Positions 1 to 8,630 of a DNA stretch of 64,000 nucleotides are shown piece after piece. Below the pieces are notes generated by a model. It was not told where the DNA came from. It did not search any database and worked only from the letters and a program-made list of their open reading frames with translations. Every line of letters begins with the position of its first letter. Within the stretch, counting starts at the first letter, position 1. The translations under genes were made by a program, and so were the position numbers. The DNA is from Lacinutrix algicola (GTDB taxonomy: Bacteria; Bacteroidota; Bacteroidia; Flavobacteriales; Flavobacteriaceae), in assembly GCF_001418085.1 (NCBI RefSeq), contig NZ_LIQH01000040.1, forward strand, positions 186,001-250,000. Direction: 5' to 3'.

Positions 1-1973
1 AGTAATCTAAAATAATTTTCAATAATTCGTCTCATAGTGTTTTGAACAGATACAAGAGAGTTTTCTTGTTTTAATTCTTTCCATAATAGTTCATATGAGG
101 AATGAATTGGGTTTTCTTGACCAAAGATTTGAATAGTACTTTTTTTGTCTTTCTTTCTTAAGATCCAAAAATGCGTACTATTTAATTTGGTGTTACCTCC
201 TCCAACAAAAGATACTTCTTTATGAAAAAACACATTATGAGTTAATAGTATCACCTGAAGTATGTTTCCTTTATCATCTCTTACATCTTTTAGAATGTTT
301 TTAATCAGAGTACTCACTACAAATAAAATATTACTATCCAAACTAGAAATTGGATCATCAATTACAAGTAGTTTATCTTCTGAAATTTTTCCTTGCTCCA
401 ATGAACCTTTGGCTATTTGTAAAAAGTATAAAAAAGTAATAAAGGTTACCTCTCCTTCACTTAAAGTAGATTCCGCTAAAGAGCCATCTTCTCGTTGTAT
501 TTCATAATGATTATCTTCTTTTTTAGATGGAACAATCGTAAAACTTTGGAATCCATAAGTTTTTAAAGTATTGTTGATTTGAATGACAGTTGGCTCAGAA
601 CTAGTAACATTTAAACTTAATTCATCAATTGCAACTTTAAGTAATCTATGTTTCTCTTTAAATTCATCATATTGCCCTTTAATTCCATTTATACTTTTGT
701 TTAGAGATTCAAGTTCTTTAACATAGCTGTTAATATTTACTTTATTATCCTCTATAAGATATTTCCATATTGAGCTTATCAATTCATTCTTTTCATTTGA
801 ATAATCTAAAACAATTTTATTATGATTATCTATAGATATATTGGCTTCGGTAAGTAATGAATTTAAATTATCTAATTGTTCTCCAATAGATGTTAAATTT
901 ATTTCTCTACTTGGTTCTGATATTTTACTTTGTAGATATTCTTTATTAACACTAAACTCGCTAATTAGGGTTTTTAAATTTGCCGAAAATAGATTAATAT
1001 TTAGTATTGTTTTTTTATTATCGTTTTCTTTCTTTTCAATTTGATTTAATTGATTTACAATTGTAGTAGCTTCTCGAAGATATTCTTCTTTAAAATTTTT
1101 AATATACTTTAAATCTTTAGTGAAATTCTCATCAAAGAATTCGTCCAATTGAGTTTTAAAATCAGATGTAATTGTTTCTTCTTGACAAAATGGACAAATA
1201 GTTTCTGTTTCGTCTAATAGACCTTTACCTTTTATAATCCAATCATCAATATTAAGTTTTTGAATAAGTTTAGCAATATCAACATCAGCTTTTCCTATAA
1301 TTTTCTTCTGCCAAATTTCATCTTTTTCAATCTCTACTAATCTTTTAAAATCAATGACATCAAAAGAATCTATTCTTTTTGGCGGTTCTCCAAAAATAGT
1401 TTGTGATTTTGTTTTTATAATCTCTATTTCTAAAAGTGGCGTAGTATTATTTTTAAACTCTTTTATTATTTTATCATAAAAAGCATCTTTACTTTTCATA
1501 GAACCAACAAAAGCTTCTTTGAAGAGAACTTTATGTTTTTGAAAAATACTCTTCCATATTTCCTCCTTAAACATTAAAACCTTCTCATCTCTTTTATTAT
1601 TTTGTGTATTTAGTGATGATTCACGTTTAAGATATTGTTCTTTTAAATTTTTAAGTTCTTCTTTTTTAGTATTAATTATATTTATTTCATCTTTAGAAGC
1701 TTTTCCTAATGTGAAAACGCCACTAAGTTTTCCTTTCTCAAAATACTCTTCCCTAAATTTTTTATTATATACAAGTGTTTCAAGTTCTGTATTATTGTAC
1801 CATTCTTTTTTGCAATCAGAATAAATCTCTTCATTAGAGTCATAGAGGAAGTTAGATATTGTTGTTTTACCTGTTCCATTAGATCCATAAATAAAGTTTA
1901 CCTTTTTTAGATTTTTTATCTCTACTGGATCTATATAGGTAGCAATATTATGTAGTTTAATATTTTTAATCAT
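1..1973 (-). CDS. AAA_13-type ATPase with CPFC hook motif (partial, runs off left edge)
   Basis: About 657 N-terminal residues are visible; the ORF is open to the left edge. It starts MIKNIKLHNIATY. The Walker A GSNGTGKTT is at residues 31-39 (approximate), a CPFC motif lies at 260-263 inside long charged coiled-coil stretches, Walker B LLVIDDPISSLD is at 535-546, and LLTHN (H-loop type) follows. This layout (ABC/SMC-like head split by a coiled coil with a CxxC hook) is that of the AAA_13 family, which includes the anticodon nucleases PrrC and RloC; RloC has such a zinc hook. The segment that would hold anticodon-nuclease residues is at or beyond the edge, so nuclease activity cannot be judged. 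It could equally be a generic RecF/Rad50-like AAA protein. The start was chosen as the first ATG giving the usual IKNIxLxxI beta strand before Walker A. Confidence 0.75.
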   Translation of the reverse strand, partial: MIKNIKLHNIATYIDPVEIKNLKKVNFIYGSNGTGKTTISNFLYDSNEEIYSDCKKEWYNNTELETLVYNKKFREEYFEKGKLSGVFTLGKASKDEINIINTKKEELKNLKEQYLKRESSLNTQNNKRDEKVLMFKEEIWKSIFQKHKVLFKEAFVGSMKSKDAFYDKIIKEFKNNTTPLLEIEIIKTKSQTIFGEPPKRIDSFDVIDFKRLVEIEKDEIWQKKIIGKADVDIAKLIQKLNIDDWIIKGKGLLDETETICPFCQEETITSDFKTQLDEFFDENFTKDLKYIKNFKEEYLREATTIVNQLNQIEKKENDNKKTILNINLFSANLKTLISEFSVNKEYLQSKISEPSREINLTSIGEQLDNLNSLLTEANISIDNHNKIVLDYSNEKNELISSIWKYLIEDNKVNINSYVKELESLNKSINGIKGQYDEFKEKHRLLKVAIDELSLNVTSSEPTVIQINNTLKTYGFQSFTIVPSKKEDNHYEIQREDGSLAESTLSEGEVTFITFLYFLQIAKGSLEQGKISEDKLLVIDDPISSLDSNILFVVSTLIKNILKDVRDDKGNILQVILLTHNVFFHKEVSFVGGGNTKLNSTHFWILRKKDKKSTIQIFGQENPIHSSYELLWKELKQENSLVSVQNTMRRIIENYFRL

Positions 1974-2047
1974 TCTTCTCTGTAATAAATCTTTATACAA
2001 TGGTACTAAAATACTTTATTGAGATATAATACACTCATAAAAAATGC

Positions 2048-2185
2048 TTAATCATTTGGCTTATGCTTATGTGGTTTTAGATTTGGGTGTTTTGGCTTAT
2101 TATCAGGAGTAACTCTTCTTCTTCTATCAGGCGTTCCATCTTCTTTCTTTGGTTTTGGTCCTGGTTTAATAGCTTCAATTTTCAT
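2048..2185 (-). CDS. Small basic Pro/Lys/Arg/His-rich protein (45 aa), unknown
   Basis: An ATG-to-TAA frame of 45 codons reading MKIEAIKPGPKPKKEDG at the start, then a run of four arginines, then a Pro/Lys/His-rich tail. It lies 74 bp upstream of the AAA_13-type ATPase on the same strand, so the two may be cotranscribed. There is no signal peptide, membrane segment or recognised domain; composition suggests a disordered, nucleic-acid-binding or accessory peptide, but this is inference. An 11-bp inverted repeat flanks its upstream region. Coding status is moderate: the start and stop are clean and composition is strongly biased, but no homologue is recalled. Confidence 0.5.
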   Translation of the reverse strand: MKIEAIKPGPKPKKEDGTPDRRRRVTPDNKPKHPNLKPHKHKPND

Positions 2186-2196
2186 AATTATTATAA

Positions 2197-2267
2197 TTTA
2201 AGTTGTTCAGTTGTAAATGTATATAAATTAAAAACACAATCTTTACGGGAAACCTCAACAACTTAAA
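2197..2267. repeat. 11-bp inverted repeat upstream of the small basic ORF
   Basis: TTTAAGTTGTT at 2197-2207 is the exact reverse complement of AACAACTTAAA at 2257-2267, separated by 49 bp. It sits between the terminator at 2286-2317 and the start of the small ORF at 2185. It could be an operator pair or the closing stem of a structured 5' leader. No known RNA family is recognised. Confidence 0.45.
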
Positions 2268-2285
2268 ATTTCATATTAAAACAAA

Positions 2286-2317
2286 AAAAAGATCAAGCTT
2301 TACAACTTGATCTTTTT
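2286..2317. terminator. Bidirectional hairpin terminator after the aldehyde dehydrogenase gene
   Basis: AAAAAGATCAAG and CTTGATCTTTTT form a 12-bp stem around an 8-nt loop, with A and T tracts on both sides. It lies 28 bp past the stop of the minus-strand aldehyde dehydrogenase gene. Confidence 0.75.
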
Positions 2318-2344
2318 CTATAATAAACGTTACTCTAATGTAAA

Positions 2345-3742
2345 TTACTTACTATTATTCAACATAATAGATTTAGCATTTACAAATTCTCTAATACCAA
2401 AACCACCGTGTTCACGACCATAACCAGAGTCTTTAACGCCTCCAAATGGCATGTTTGGGTGTGCTAAACCGTAAGAGTTAATGTTAATCATTCCGGTATC
2501 GAAATGGTCTTTTGCTAATTGTATGGCTTTGTCTTCGTCTTTACTAAAAATTCCGCCACCAAGCCCAAAACGACTATCGTTTGCAATACGCATAGCATCT
2601 TCGTTATCTTTTGCCTTAATTAATGAGGCTACTGGTCCAAATAACTCATCACTATAAGCAGGTTGTCCAGGTTTTACATCGCCTAAAACGGTAGATGGAT
2701 AGTAGTAACCAGTAACGTCTGGCACTTGCCCACCACATAAAATAGTAGCACCGTTGCTTACACTTTCTTCTACTTGTTCGTGAATTTTATCTCTTAAATC
2801 CTCTCTAGCCATTGGTCCTAATTTAGACGCTTTGTCCATTGGATCTCCAAAATTTACGGCTTCCATGCCTTTAACAAAAGCATCTTTAAATTGGTCGTAC
2901 ACTTTTTCTACTACCACAAAACGTTTTGCTGCAACGCAGGTTTCTCCATTGTTATAAGTACGTGCAAAAATACTGGTTTGTACTGCTAGGTCTATATCGG
3001 CATCGTCTAACACCAAATAGGCATCGTTACTTCCTAACTCTAATACTGTCTTTTTTAATACTTTTGCTGCTTTTTGTGCCACGTATTCTCCAGCTTTAGA
3101 GCTTCCGGTTAAGGTAACACCTCTTACTAGTTTGTGCTCGATAATTTTATCGGACGTTTCGTGATCTATAATTAAAACGGTAAATAGATTTTTTGGTAAT
3201 CCTGCTTTTTCTAAAACTTCTTTAAGTTTTAAAGCCGAACCAGTTACGTTTTTAGCGTGTTTTAATAAGACGCCGTTTCCTGCCATTAAGTTTACAATAG
3301 CATAACGAATGGCTTGATATAATGGGAAATTCCATGGTTGGATGCCATAAATAACACCTATTGGCGCTTGTTGAATGATTCCTTTTCCGCCATTTTCCAT
3401 GGTTCTTACTTCATCTTGTAAATGTTTGATGCCTTCGGTTGCTGTGTACTCGCAAACGCCTGCACAAAGTTCTATTTCGTCGTGACTATGCTTTACTAGT
3501 TTTCCCATTTCTTGGGTCATTAATGTGGCGTACTCGTCTTTTACATCCATTAGTGTTTTACCAACGGCTTTTATAATTTCAGAACGCTCTTCTAAGGATT
3601 TTAGTTTCCAATCTAAAAAAGCTTCGTGACAGGACTCTACTGCTTTTACAGCTTCGTCTTCCGTCATGTATGTATACTGTTTAATTTCTTTTTCGGTAGC
3701 AGGATTAATAGTTGCAAATCCTTTATCTGTGGTATTACTCAT
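2345..3742 (-). CDS. NAD(P)-dependent aldehyde dehydrogenase, succinate-semialdehyde dehydrogenase type
   Basis: 465 residues spanning one ALDH superfamily domain. The catalytic Cys269 lies in NNGETCVAAKRF and the general-base Glu235 in VLELGSND; the cofactor motif LTGSSKAGEYV is just upstream. The sequence class (short SSADH-like, with PWNFPLYQAIR near residue 138) oxidises succinic semialdehyde or a related aldehyde to the acid, in the cytosol. No GABA aminotransferase is adjacent, so the physiological substrate is unproven. The gene is monocistronic: a terminator follows at 2286-2317 and the next gene upstream lies 142 bp away. No missing residues are seen. Confidence 0.9.
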   Translation of the reverse strand: MSNTTDKGFATINPATEKEIKQYTYMTEDEAVKAVESCHEAFLDWKLKSLEERSEIIKAVGKTLMDVKDEYATLMTQEMGKLVKHSHDEIELCAGVCEYTATEGIKHLQDEVRTMENGGKGIIQQAPIGVIYGIQPWNFPLYQAIRYAIVNLMAGNGVLLKHAKNVTGSALKLKEVLEKAGLPKNLFTVLIIDHETSDKIIEHKLVRGVTLTGSSKAGEYVAQKAAKVLKKTVLELGSNDAYLVLDDADIDLAVQTSIFARTYNNGETCVAAKRFVVVEKVYDQFKDAFVKGMEAVNFGDPMDKASKLGPMAREDLRDKIHEQVEESVSNGATILCGGQVPDVTGYYYPSTVLGDVKPGQPAYSDELFGPVASLIKAKDNEDAMRIANDSRFGLGGGIFSKDEDKAIQLAKDHFDTGMININSYGLAHPNMPFGGVKDSGYGREHGGFGIREFVNAKSIMLNNSK

Positions 3743-3856
3743 GTTATTTTATTTTTAAGTTTATAGTACACGCTCTCTTGTTCGATACTGAATGAACATT
3801 TAAAATGATAACGCTTCTTGTGTTTGGCCTTTAATAAAAGGCTAATAATAATGGTT

Positions 3857-3877
3857 GGATTAACGGATTGTTAATCC
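3857..3877. terminator. Hairpin downstream of the peroxiredoxin-like gene
   Basis: GGATTAAC and GTTAATCC form an 8-bp stem around a 5-nt loop, 7 bp past the stop of the peroxiredoxin-like gene on the minus strand. The following tract is T-rich but interrupted, so termination is only plausible. Confidence 0.4.
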
Positions 3878-3884
3878 TGAAGTT

Positions 3885-4391
3885 TTAGGCTTCACCTGTA
3901 GCAGGATAATCTGCTTTTAGAATATAATCGATTCCTCCTAAGACTTCGTTAAATGGTGGTCTACCAAATGGCATAGATTGGATAGATTCCCAATACATGG
4001 TTTGGTCTGGTGTGATTAAAAATAATCCTGGCTCTACAAAATGTTTCGGTTCTTGTTTTATGCCTTCGGAAATAAATAATCCCCATTTTCTGGCTTCATC
4101 GATAGAAAAATTATAACCTAATGGAATATCGTTAATGTCCCATTCTTTATAAGTTTCTTCTGCAATTTCTTTAGTATCTGCACTTATGGCGATAACGTTT
4201 ACACCGCGATCTGAAAACTTACCTATTTTTTTCTGAAGTTCTTCTAACTGGCCTTTACAAACCGGACAATGTTTACCTCTATATACTAATAGTAACGTGA
4301 AGTTTTCTGGCGATTGCTCGCTTAATGTCCATGTTGTACCGTTTACTAGTTCTATTTTTAATTCTGGTGCTTTTTCTCTTGGTTTAATCAT
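3885..4391 (-). CDS. Peroxiredoxin-like (AhpC/TSA family) protein
   Basis: 168 residues with a thioredoxin-fold redoxin domain. A CxxC pair (Cys42, Cys45) sits in RGKHCPVCKGQLEEL, the position of the peroxidatic cysteine in AhpC/TSA proteins. There is no signal peptide, so a cytosolic role reducing hydroperoxides or as a thiol oxidoreductase is likely. The C-terminal part (MPFGRPPFNEVLGGIDYI) is typical of the peroxiredoxin-like subgroup rather than classical 2-Cys AhpC, and a separate resolving Cys is not visible. It is transcribed alone, with a -7 promoter box at 4464-4471. Confidence 0.8.
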   Translation of the reverse strand: MIKPREKAPELKIELVNGTTWTLSEQSPENFTLLLVYRGKHCPVCKGQLEELQKKIGKFSDRGVNVIAISADTKEIAEETYKEWDINDIPLGYNFSIDEARKWGLFISEGIKQEPKHFVEPGLFLITPDQTMYWESIQSMPFGRPPFNEVLGGIDYILKADYPATGEA

Positions 4392-4463
4392 TTTTACTAT
4401 ATGTTTTAATTAATATGAAGGTTGAAATAACCAACAGTATTAATGTTTAATAATTCGCTTACA

Positions 4464-4471
4464 CAAAGGTA
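4464..4471 (-). promoter_or_regulatory. -7 promoter box (TACCTTTG) for the peroxiredoxin-like gene
   Basis: The minus strand reads TACCTTTG, an exact match to the Bacteroidota -7 consensus TAnnTTTG, about 70 bp upstream of the start codon at 4391. A clear -33 TTTG is not seen at the usual spacing. Confidence 0.45.
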
Positions 4472-4599
4472 AAAATAAACCAAGGCAAACCTGTTACACA
4501 ATTATGCGAGAGCTTTACAAAATTGACATGTTAGAGCTAAAAATGACCGTTTTTGGTACTAAAAAGCGTGTAAATACTATAAAAATGAATAAAAACGCT

Positions 4600-5451
4600 T
4601 TATTCTATTTCTAGCTTGTAACCTACACCGTGCACATTCGTTAGTTTTATAGTGGTGTCGTCCTTTAGTTTTTTTCGGAGTTTAGAAATGTAGGTGTCTA
4701 AACTTCTGCCCACAATAACACCGTTATCTTCCCATACTTTTTTGGTAAGCGTGTCGCGTTTAATGATTTGGTTTGGATTGGCTACAAAAATGGCTAGAAT
4801 TTCGCATTCCTTTTTAGAAAGGCTAATGGTTGTTGCGGCTTTTACAAGTTTGTTCTGTTCTGGATAAAATTGAAAAACGCCAAGCTTTTCGAAATCTGTT
4901 TCTATTGCTTTTGATACCGTTTCTGATTTCCTTTTTTTGAATACCATTATACCTATAACAATAAGGATAGCAATTACTAAAAGGTATAAAAGCCAAGTAT
5001 AGCTGTTTGCTGCTTTAGGATTATCTAAAAATGAAATAGTAATGATATAACAGCTTTCTGGCAACACACGACCTGCACATGGTATTATAGTAAGTTCCTG
5101 CGTTTCGTGAATTTCGTAACTGTAGGCAACTTCGTTATCTGTGCATTGCAATACTTCTACACGGTAACTTTTAGCAAGTGCTGTTTTATTAAAGCTGTTT
5201 TCTATTGCTTTAACTAGTTGACTTGGCTCGAAAGCTAGTGGTTTATTAAATTCTAGTTTAAAAACCGATGTTTTCAATTCTAAAACAGGTAATATTAATG
5301 ATGTGGAATCTTGATTTTTTAGTAATAATTGATTGCCGGCTTCACGAATAGCAACTTTAGCCAATGCCGAAACGTTAGTATTGTTTTCGGTTTTACACGA
5401 AAAAAAGACTAGTGCTACTATTAGTACTAAAAATGCTTTATAGATTCTCAA
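4600..5451 (-). CDS. Membrane-anchored OmpR-type winged-helix regulator without a receiver domain
   Basis: 283 residues. A lipoprotein-like leader ends at Cys19 (VFFSC). A periplasmic region of about 130 residues follows with three cysteines (103, 125, 134), then one membrane helix at about 152-171, then a cytosolic Trans_reg_C winged helix at about 190-283 (SLSKKECEILAIF, GRSLDTYISKLRKKL, VHGVGYKLEI). The layout is that of a one-component ToxR/CadC-like sensor, in reverse orientation (periplasmic N terminus, cytosolic C terminus). The signal is unknown; the periplasmic cysteines could form disulfides. Whether the leader is cleaved and lipidated or stays as a second membrane helix is unclear. 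It is transcribed alone. Confidence 0.75.
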   Translation of the reverse strand: MRIYKAFLVLIVALVFFSCKTENNTNVSALAKVAIREAGNQLLLKNQDSTSLILPVLELKTSVFKLEFNKPLAFEPSQLVKAIENSFNKTALAKSYRVEVLQCTDNEVAYSYEIHETQELTIIPCAGRVLPESCYIITISFLDNPKAANSYTWLLYLLVIAILIVIGIMVFKKRKSETVSKAIETDFEKLGVFQFYPEQNKLVKAATTISLSKKECEILAIFVANPNQIIKRDTLTKKVWEDNGVIVGRSLDTYISKLRKKLKDDTTIKLTNVHGVGYKLEIE

Positions 5452-5561
5452 TGCTTTGGTGTTTTAAAATCGATGTAAATAACTTGCTATTTAGTGACTT
5501 CTAATAGCTGTTGACACTTATTTTACACTTTTTTGACAATTGAAAGTTACAAAAAATGCTA

Positions 5562-6872
5562 CTAAATAATGGTAACACGCACTTTACGTTTTTTAACGTG
5601 CTTATTATTTACTTTCTCTACTATTGCTTCTGCTTTTGCTTTTGGGACTGCTACAAATGCACAGTCTTGTTTTAGTTCTATAACACCTAATTCGTTACGC
5701 TCTAAATCGCCTTGTTTAAAAAACAAACCTGCAATATCTCCTTTAGAGATTTTATCTTTTCTACCACCAGAAATAAATAAAGTAGACCATAAACTATCCA
5801 TATTGGTTGGTCTGCCTTTAAGTTTTACAATTTCTGAAGATGTAATAAACTCTGGTAAGTATTCGTTTTCCCATTGTAAAACGTACGCTGTTCCTTGTGC
5901 GTTCATTCTTGCTGTTCTACCGTTTCTATGGGTGAACTCTTCAGCTTTTAATGGTAATTGGTAATGCACGATAAAGTTTAACTCTGGAATATCTAATCCA
6001 CGAGCCGCTAAATCTGTAGCTATAATAATTTTATGAGAGCCGTTTCTAAATTTTATAAGCGCGCGTTCTCTATCTATTTGCTCCATACCACCAAAAAAGC
6101 AACCGTGTGGAATATCGTTTGTGTTTAAAAAGTCGCTTACATACTGTATAGTATCTTTAAAGTTACAGAATATAATACCTGGCTTGTTACCTATATGCTG
6201 TAATAAATCTACTAAAGTTTGTAGTTTGTTTTTATCTGGTGAGATTACCTTTTTAATAACTAAATTAGATATTTTAGTATGTAAATAGTCTATTACTATT
6301 TCATTTTCTAAACCTACAAATCTAGGAATTTCCATATCCTGAGTTGCCGAGGTTAGAATACGTTTTTTAATACTTGGTAAGCTGCCAAGAATTTCGCTCA
6401 TTTCTTTTTCGAATCCTATTTCTAGAGATTTATCGAATTCATCTAAAACCAAAGTTTTAATGTCTTCTACAGAAATGGTTTTTTTCCTTAAATGATCTGC
6501 AACACGACCAGGTGTTCCAATTAATATGGCTGGTGCGTGGGAGAGTTCTATCTTATCTTTAGAGAATGGTCTACCACCATAAACAGCATTGGCTTTAAAA
6601 CCAGATCCTATTTCTCTAATTACCTGTTCTATTTGTATTGCTAACTCTCGAGAAGGTACTAATATTAATAATTGTACATTCTCGCACTTAGTAGACAATT
6701 CGCTTATTGTAGGTAATAAAAACGCAAGCGTTTTACCTGTTCCTGTTGGTGATAACAAAACAGTATTTGCAATAGATGTAATAGATAAATACGCTTCCTC
6801 CTGCATAGGATTTAGTGCTTCGATACCTAATTTCTCTAATATTGCTTTATGCGTTTTTTTTTGGTTTGACAT
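5562..6872 (-). CDS. DEAD-box RNA helicase, DbpA-like
   Basis: 436 residues from the chosen start. Helicase motifs: Walker A SPTGTGKT (41-48), PSRELA (73-78), DEFD in place of DEAD (144-147), SAT (175-177), ARGLD (290-294) and HRNGR (315-319). A C-terminal DbpA-type RNA-binding domain covers about 365-436. Such enzymes remodel rRNA during large-subunit assembly. An upstream in-frame ATG at 6935 would add 21 residues, but a -7 promoter box lies inside that extension and the helicase homology begins at MSNQKKTHKAILEKL, so 6872 is preferred. Confidence 0.88.
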   Translation of the reverse strand: MSNQKKTHKAILEKLGIEALNPMQEEAYLSITSIANTVLLSPTGTGKTLAFLLPTISELSTKCENVQLLILVPSRELAIQIEQVIREIGSGFKANAVYGGRPFSKDKIELSHAPAILIGTPGRVADHLRKKTISVEDIKTLVLDEFDKSLEIGFEKEMSEILGSLPSIKKRILTSATQDMEIPRFVGLENEIVIDYLHTKISNLVIKKVISPDKNKLQTLVDLLQHIGNKPGIIFCNFKDTIQYVSDFLNTNDIPHGCFFGGMEQIDRERALIKFRNGSHKIIIATDLAARGLDIPELNFIVHYQLPLKAEEFTHRNGRTARMNAQGTAYVLQWENEYLPEFITSSEIVKLKGRPTNMDSLWSTLFISGGRKDKISKGDIAGLFFKQGDLERNELGVIELKQDCAFVAVPKAKAEAIVEKVNNKHVKKRKVRVTII

Positions 6873-6886
6873 TACTCTTTTTTTTG

Positions 6887-6894
6887 CAAAGATA
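6887..6894 (-). promoter_or_regulatory. -7 promoter box (TATCTTTG) deciding the helicase start
   Basis: The minus strand reads TATCTTTG, an exact TAnnTTTG match, 14 nt upstream of the ATG at 6872. It lies inside the longer ORF, so the longer start would not be transcribed from it. Confidence 0.55.
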
Positions 6895-6983
6895 ACTACA
6901 GTTTTTGGTTTGAGTTCTTTTTTTCTATTTTTCAAATAACTATTACTTAATATACAATGAGATATAACACTTTGGCTTTATAA

Positions 6984-7580
6984 TTATAGTCTTGCTGCTA
7001 ATTTCTCTTTAATACCACCAAGCCATTCTTCTTTTAAAATACTAAGTATAATACTGTCTCTTCGTGTACCCTTTGGTGTGGCACAATTTTGCCTTAATAC
7101 ACCTTCTACAGTACAGCCTAAACTTTTCATGGCTGCAATGCTTCTTTTATTGTTATTATCTGCTCTAAACTCTACACGCTCTACTCCTAAGGTATCGAAA
7201 GCAAAAGATAGCATTAGATATTTACAATTTTTATTTAAGCCCGTACCTTGAAACGCTTTACCATACCAAGTATAGCCTAATTGTAAGGTTTGGTATTCTG
7301 GGAGATAATCGTAAAAACGTGTGCTTCCTGCGTATGTATTTGTACGCTTATCGAATACTAAAAACGGGTACGCTTTTTTATTAGCCTTATCTTGTAACGC
7401 TTTGTTTAGGTAGGCTTTCATGTTATCTAATCCGCTAGCCGATTGTAACGAGTATTCCCATAAACCGGGTTCATTAATTGCAAATTCTGATAGTATACTT
7501 AAATGCTCTGCTTGTAATGGTATTAGTTTTACAACGTCGTTTTCTAATGTGTGGTTTGTATTGAAGTCTAAAATTTTCAT
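6984..7580 (-). CDS. GNAT-family N-acetyltransferase, RimJ/RimL-like
   Basis: 198 residues with a single acetyltransferase_3 (RimL-type) domain. The acetyl-CoA loop is FQGTGLNKNCK, preceded by the beta strand LQLGYTWYG; the later VEFRADNNNKRSIAAMKSLG is the usual helix-4 region. It transfers an acetyl group from acetyl-CoA to an amine, possibly a protein N-terminus or small molecule; the substrate is not readable. No signal peptide. It is 111 bp upstream of the helicase start on the same strand and may be a separate unit. Confidence 0.85.
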   Translation of the reverse strand: MKILDFNTNHTLENDVVKLIPLQAEHLSILSEFAINEPGLWEYSLQSASGLDNMKAYLNKALQDKANKKAYPFLVFDKRTNTYAGSTRFYDYLPEYQTLQLGYTWYGKAFQGTGLNKNCKYLMLSFAFDTLGVERVEFRADNNNKRSIAAMKSLGCTVEGVLRQNCATPKGTRRDSIILSILKEEWLGGIKEKLAARL

Positions 7581-7784
7581 TGTATTTACTCTTTAGTTGA
7601 TTGGTATTAATTAGTGTCTATTTTAGCTTATAATATAATTGTGATTGTTAAATACATTTACTATATTAATTCTGTTATTTTGAATGCTTTAAAATTCATT
7701 TTTATAAACAAAAAAGAACAATCGCTCATTAATAAAATGAAGCTATTGTTAAGCCTTTAAATTTATTAATTAAACTAAAACACT

Positions 7785-7937
7785 ATGTCATTAATTACAA
7801 TTATTATCAATTTATTATTACCACCATTATCTGTTGCTATGCAACATGGTATTGGAGGTAAGTTTATTGTAAATTTACTATTAACTTTATTAGGTTGGTT
7901 TCCTGGTGTTATCCATGCCTTCTACGTAAGCAAGTAA
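7785..7937 (+). CDS. Pmp3/YqaE-family small membrane protein (50 aa)
   Basis: A 50-residue frame with two hydrophobic helices (SLITIIINLLLPPLSVAM and FIVNLLLTLLGWFPGVIHAF) joined by a short GIGGK turn. The LPPLSVAMQHG and LGWFPGVIHAFYV signatures are those of the Pmp3/YqaE (UPF0057) proteolipids, which affect membrane potential and salt or stress tolerance in other organisms. The role here is inferred from family only. It is monocistronic and followed 14 bp later by a strong terminator. Confidence 0.88.
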   Translation: MSLITIIINLLLPPLSVAMQHGIGGKFIVNLLLTLLGWFPGVIHAFYVSK

Positions 7938-7950
7938 TTAGAGCATAAAA

Positions 7951-7984
7951 AAAAGGATAATCCTGCTAATAGGATTATCCTTTT
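7951..7984. terminator. Strong bidirectional terminator
   Basis: AAAAGGATAATCCT and AGGATTATCCTTTT form a 14-bp stem around GCTAAT. It lies between the convergent Pmp3-like and PepSY-like genes and can serve both. Confidence 0.85.
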
Positions 7985-8003
7985 TATATCTAATTTATAG
8001 TGT

Positions 8004-8432
8004 TTAAAGTTCGACACCAGAGGCACGATATTCTATGTCCATATTTTTTCCTTTTTTCTTGAACTCTACATCGTAAAATTCGCCTTTAGTAGCGCTATCT
8101 ACTTTTTCTACTTCTGTAATTTTCTCGTTACCATAATTTTTCTTGATGGCTTCTTTAATCGCTTTTGGTAAGTCTTTTTTATCGATACTTGTTTCGGTTT
8201 CAATCCAGTTTCCATTTGGAGAGAAATCTGCTCTATATTTTATACCATCAATTTTAAAATCTGACTCGAAATTACCATGCGCATCTACTTCCCAATCTGG
8301 GTCATTCTCTCCAGGATATTTAGCTTGAAAAGTTTCTTTAACCGATTTAGGTGTTTGACTTTCGGCCGTATTTAAACAGCTGAAAAAAGTTATAATATTT
8401 AAAAATACCAATACAAATGTTTTCCTCTTCAT
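8004..8432 (-). CDS. Secreted PepSY-like protein
   Basis: 142 residues with an N-terminal signal peptide (MKRKTFVLVFLNIITFFSC, possibly lipidated at Cys19). The rest holds two similar alpha-beta units: an ExDxxGxxESDFKIDG strand pair around 48-63 and YDVEFKKKG around 118-126. This is the pattern of the PepSY-like / beta-lactamase-inhibitor-like domain (PF11396 type) common in Bacteroidota exported proteins. The function is unknown; members are thought to bind or inhibit periplasmic partners. It is divergent from the secreted dikinase-like gene at 8631. Confidence 0.75.
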   Translation of the reverse strand: MKRKTFVLVFLNIITFFSCLNTAESQTPKSVKETFQAKYPGENDPDWEVDAHGNFESDFKIDGIKYRADFSPNGNWIETETSIDKKDLPKAIKEAIKKNYGNEKITEVEKVDSATKGEFYDVEFKKKGKNMDIEYRASGVEL

Positions 8433-8630
8433 TATTCAATTTTTTAGTTAAATATTGAGTAAATTTAATTTTTTTAGAATAAAACATTTATAATATTATC
8501 TTAAAACACTGTGCTTTAATACCTAAATAAATTACAATACTAATGTTAAAATTTATATATTATACCGTTAGAAAAAATCTCATAAAAAATCACTCTATCT
8601 TTTTTGTGTAAACATTAATTAATAAAAATA

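Noticed and set aside
2197-2267. Retron-type non-coding RNA
   Set aside because: There is an inverted repeat closing a 49-bp loop, but no reverse transcriptase gene nearby and no recognisable msr/msd structure.
5569-5964. Plus-strand ORF of 131 codons over the helicase gene
   Set aside because: Antisense shadow of a well-supported gene, no coding signature of its own. The same applies to the other antisense ORFs over aldehyde dehydrogenase, M16, his and lpx genes.
7640-7780. tRNA or small RNA gene in the gap before the Pmp3-like gene
   Set aside because: No cloverleaf; only an imperfect A+T-rich hairpin (about 7707-7752).
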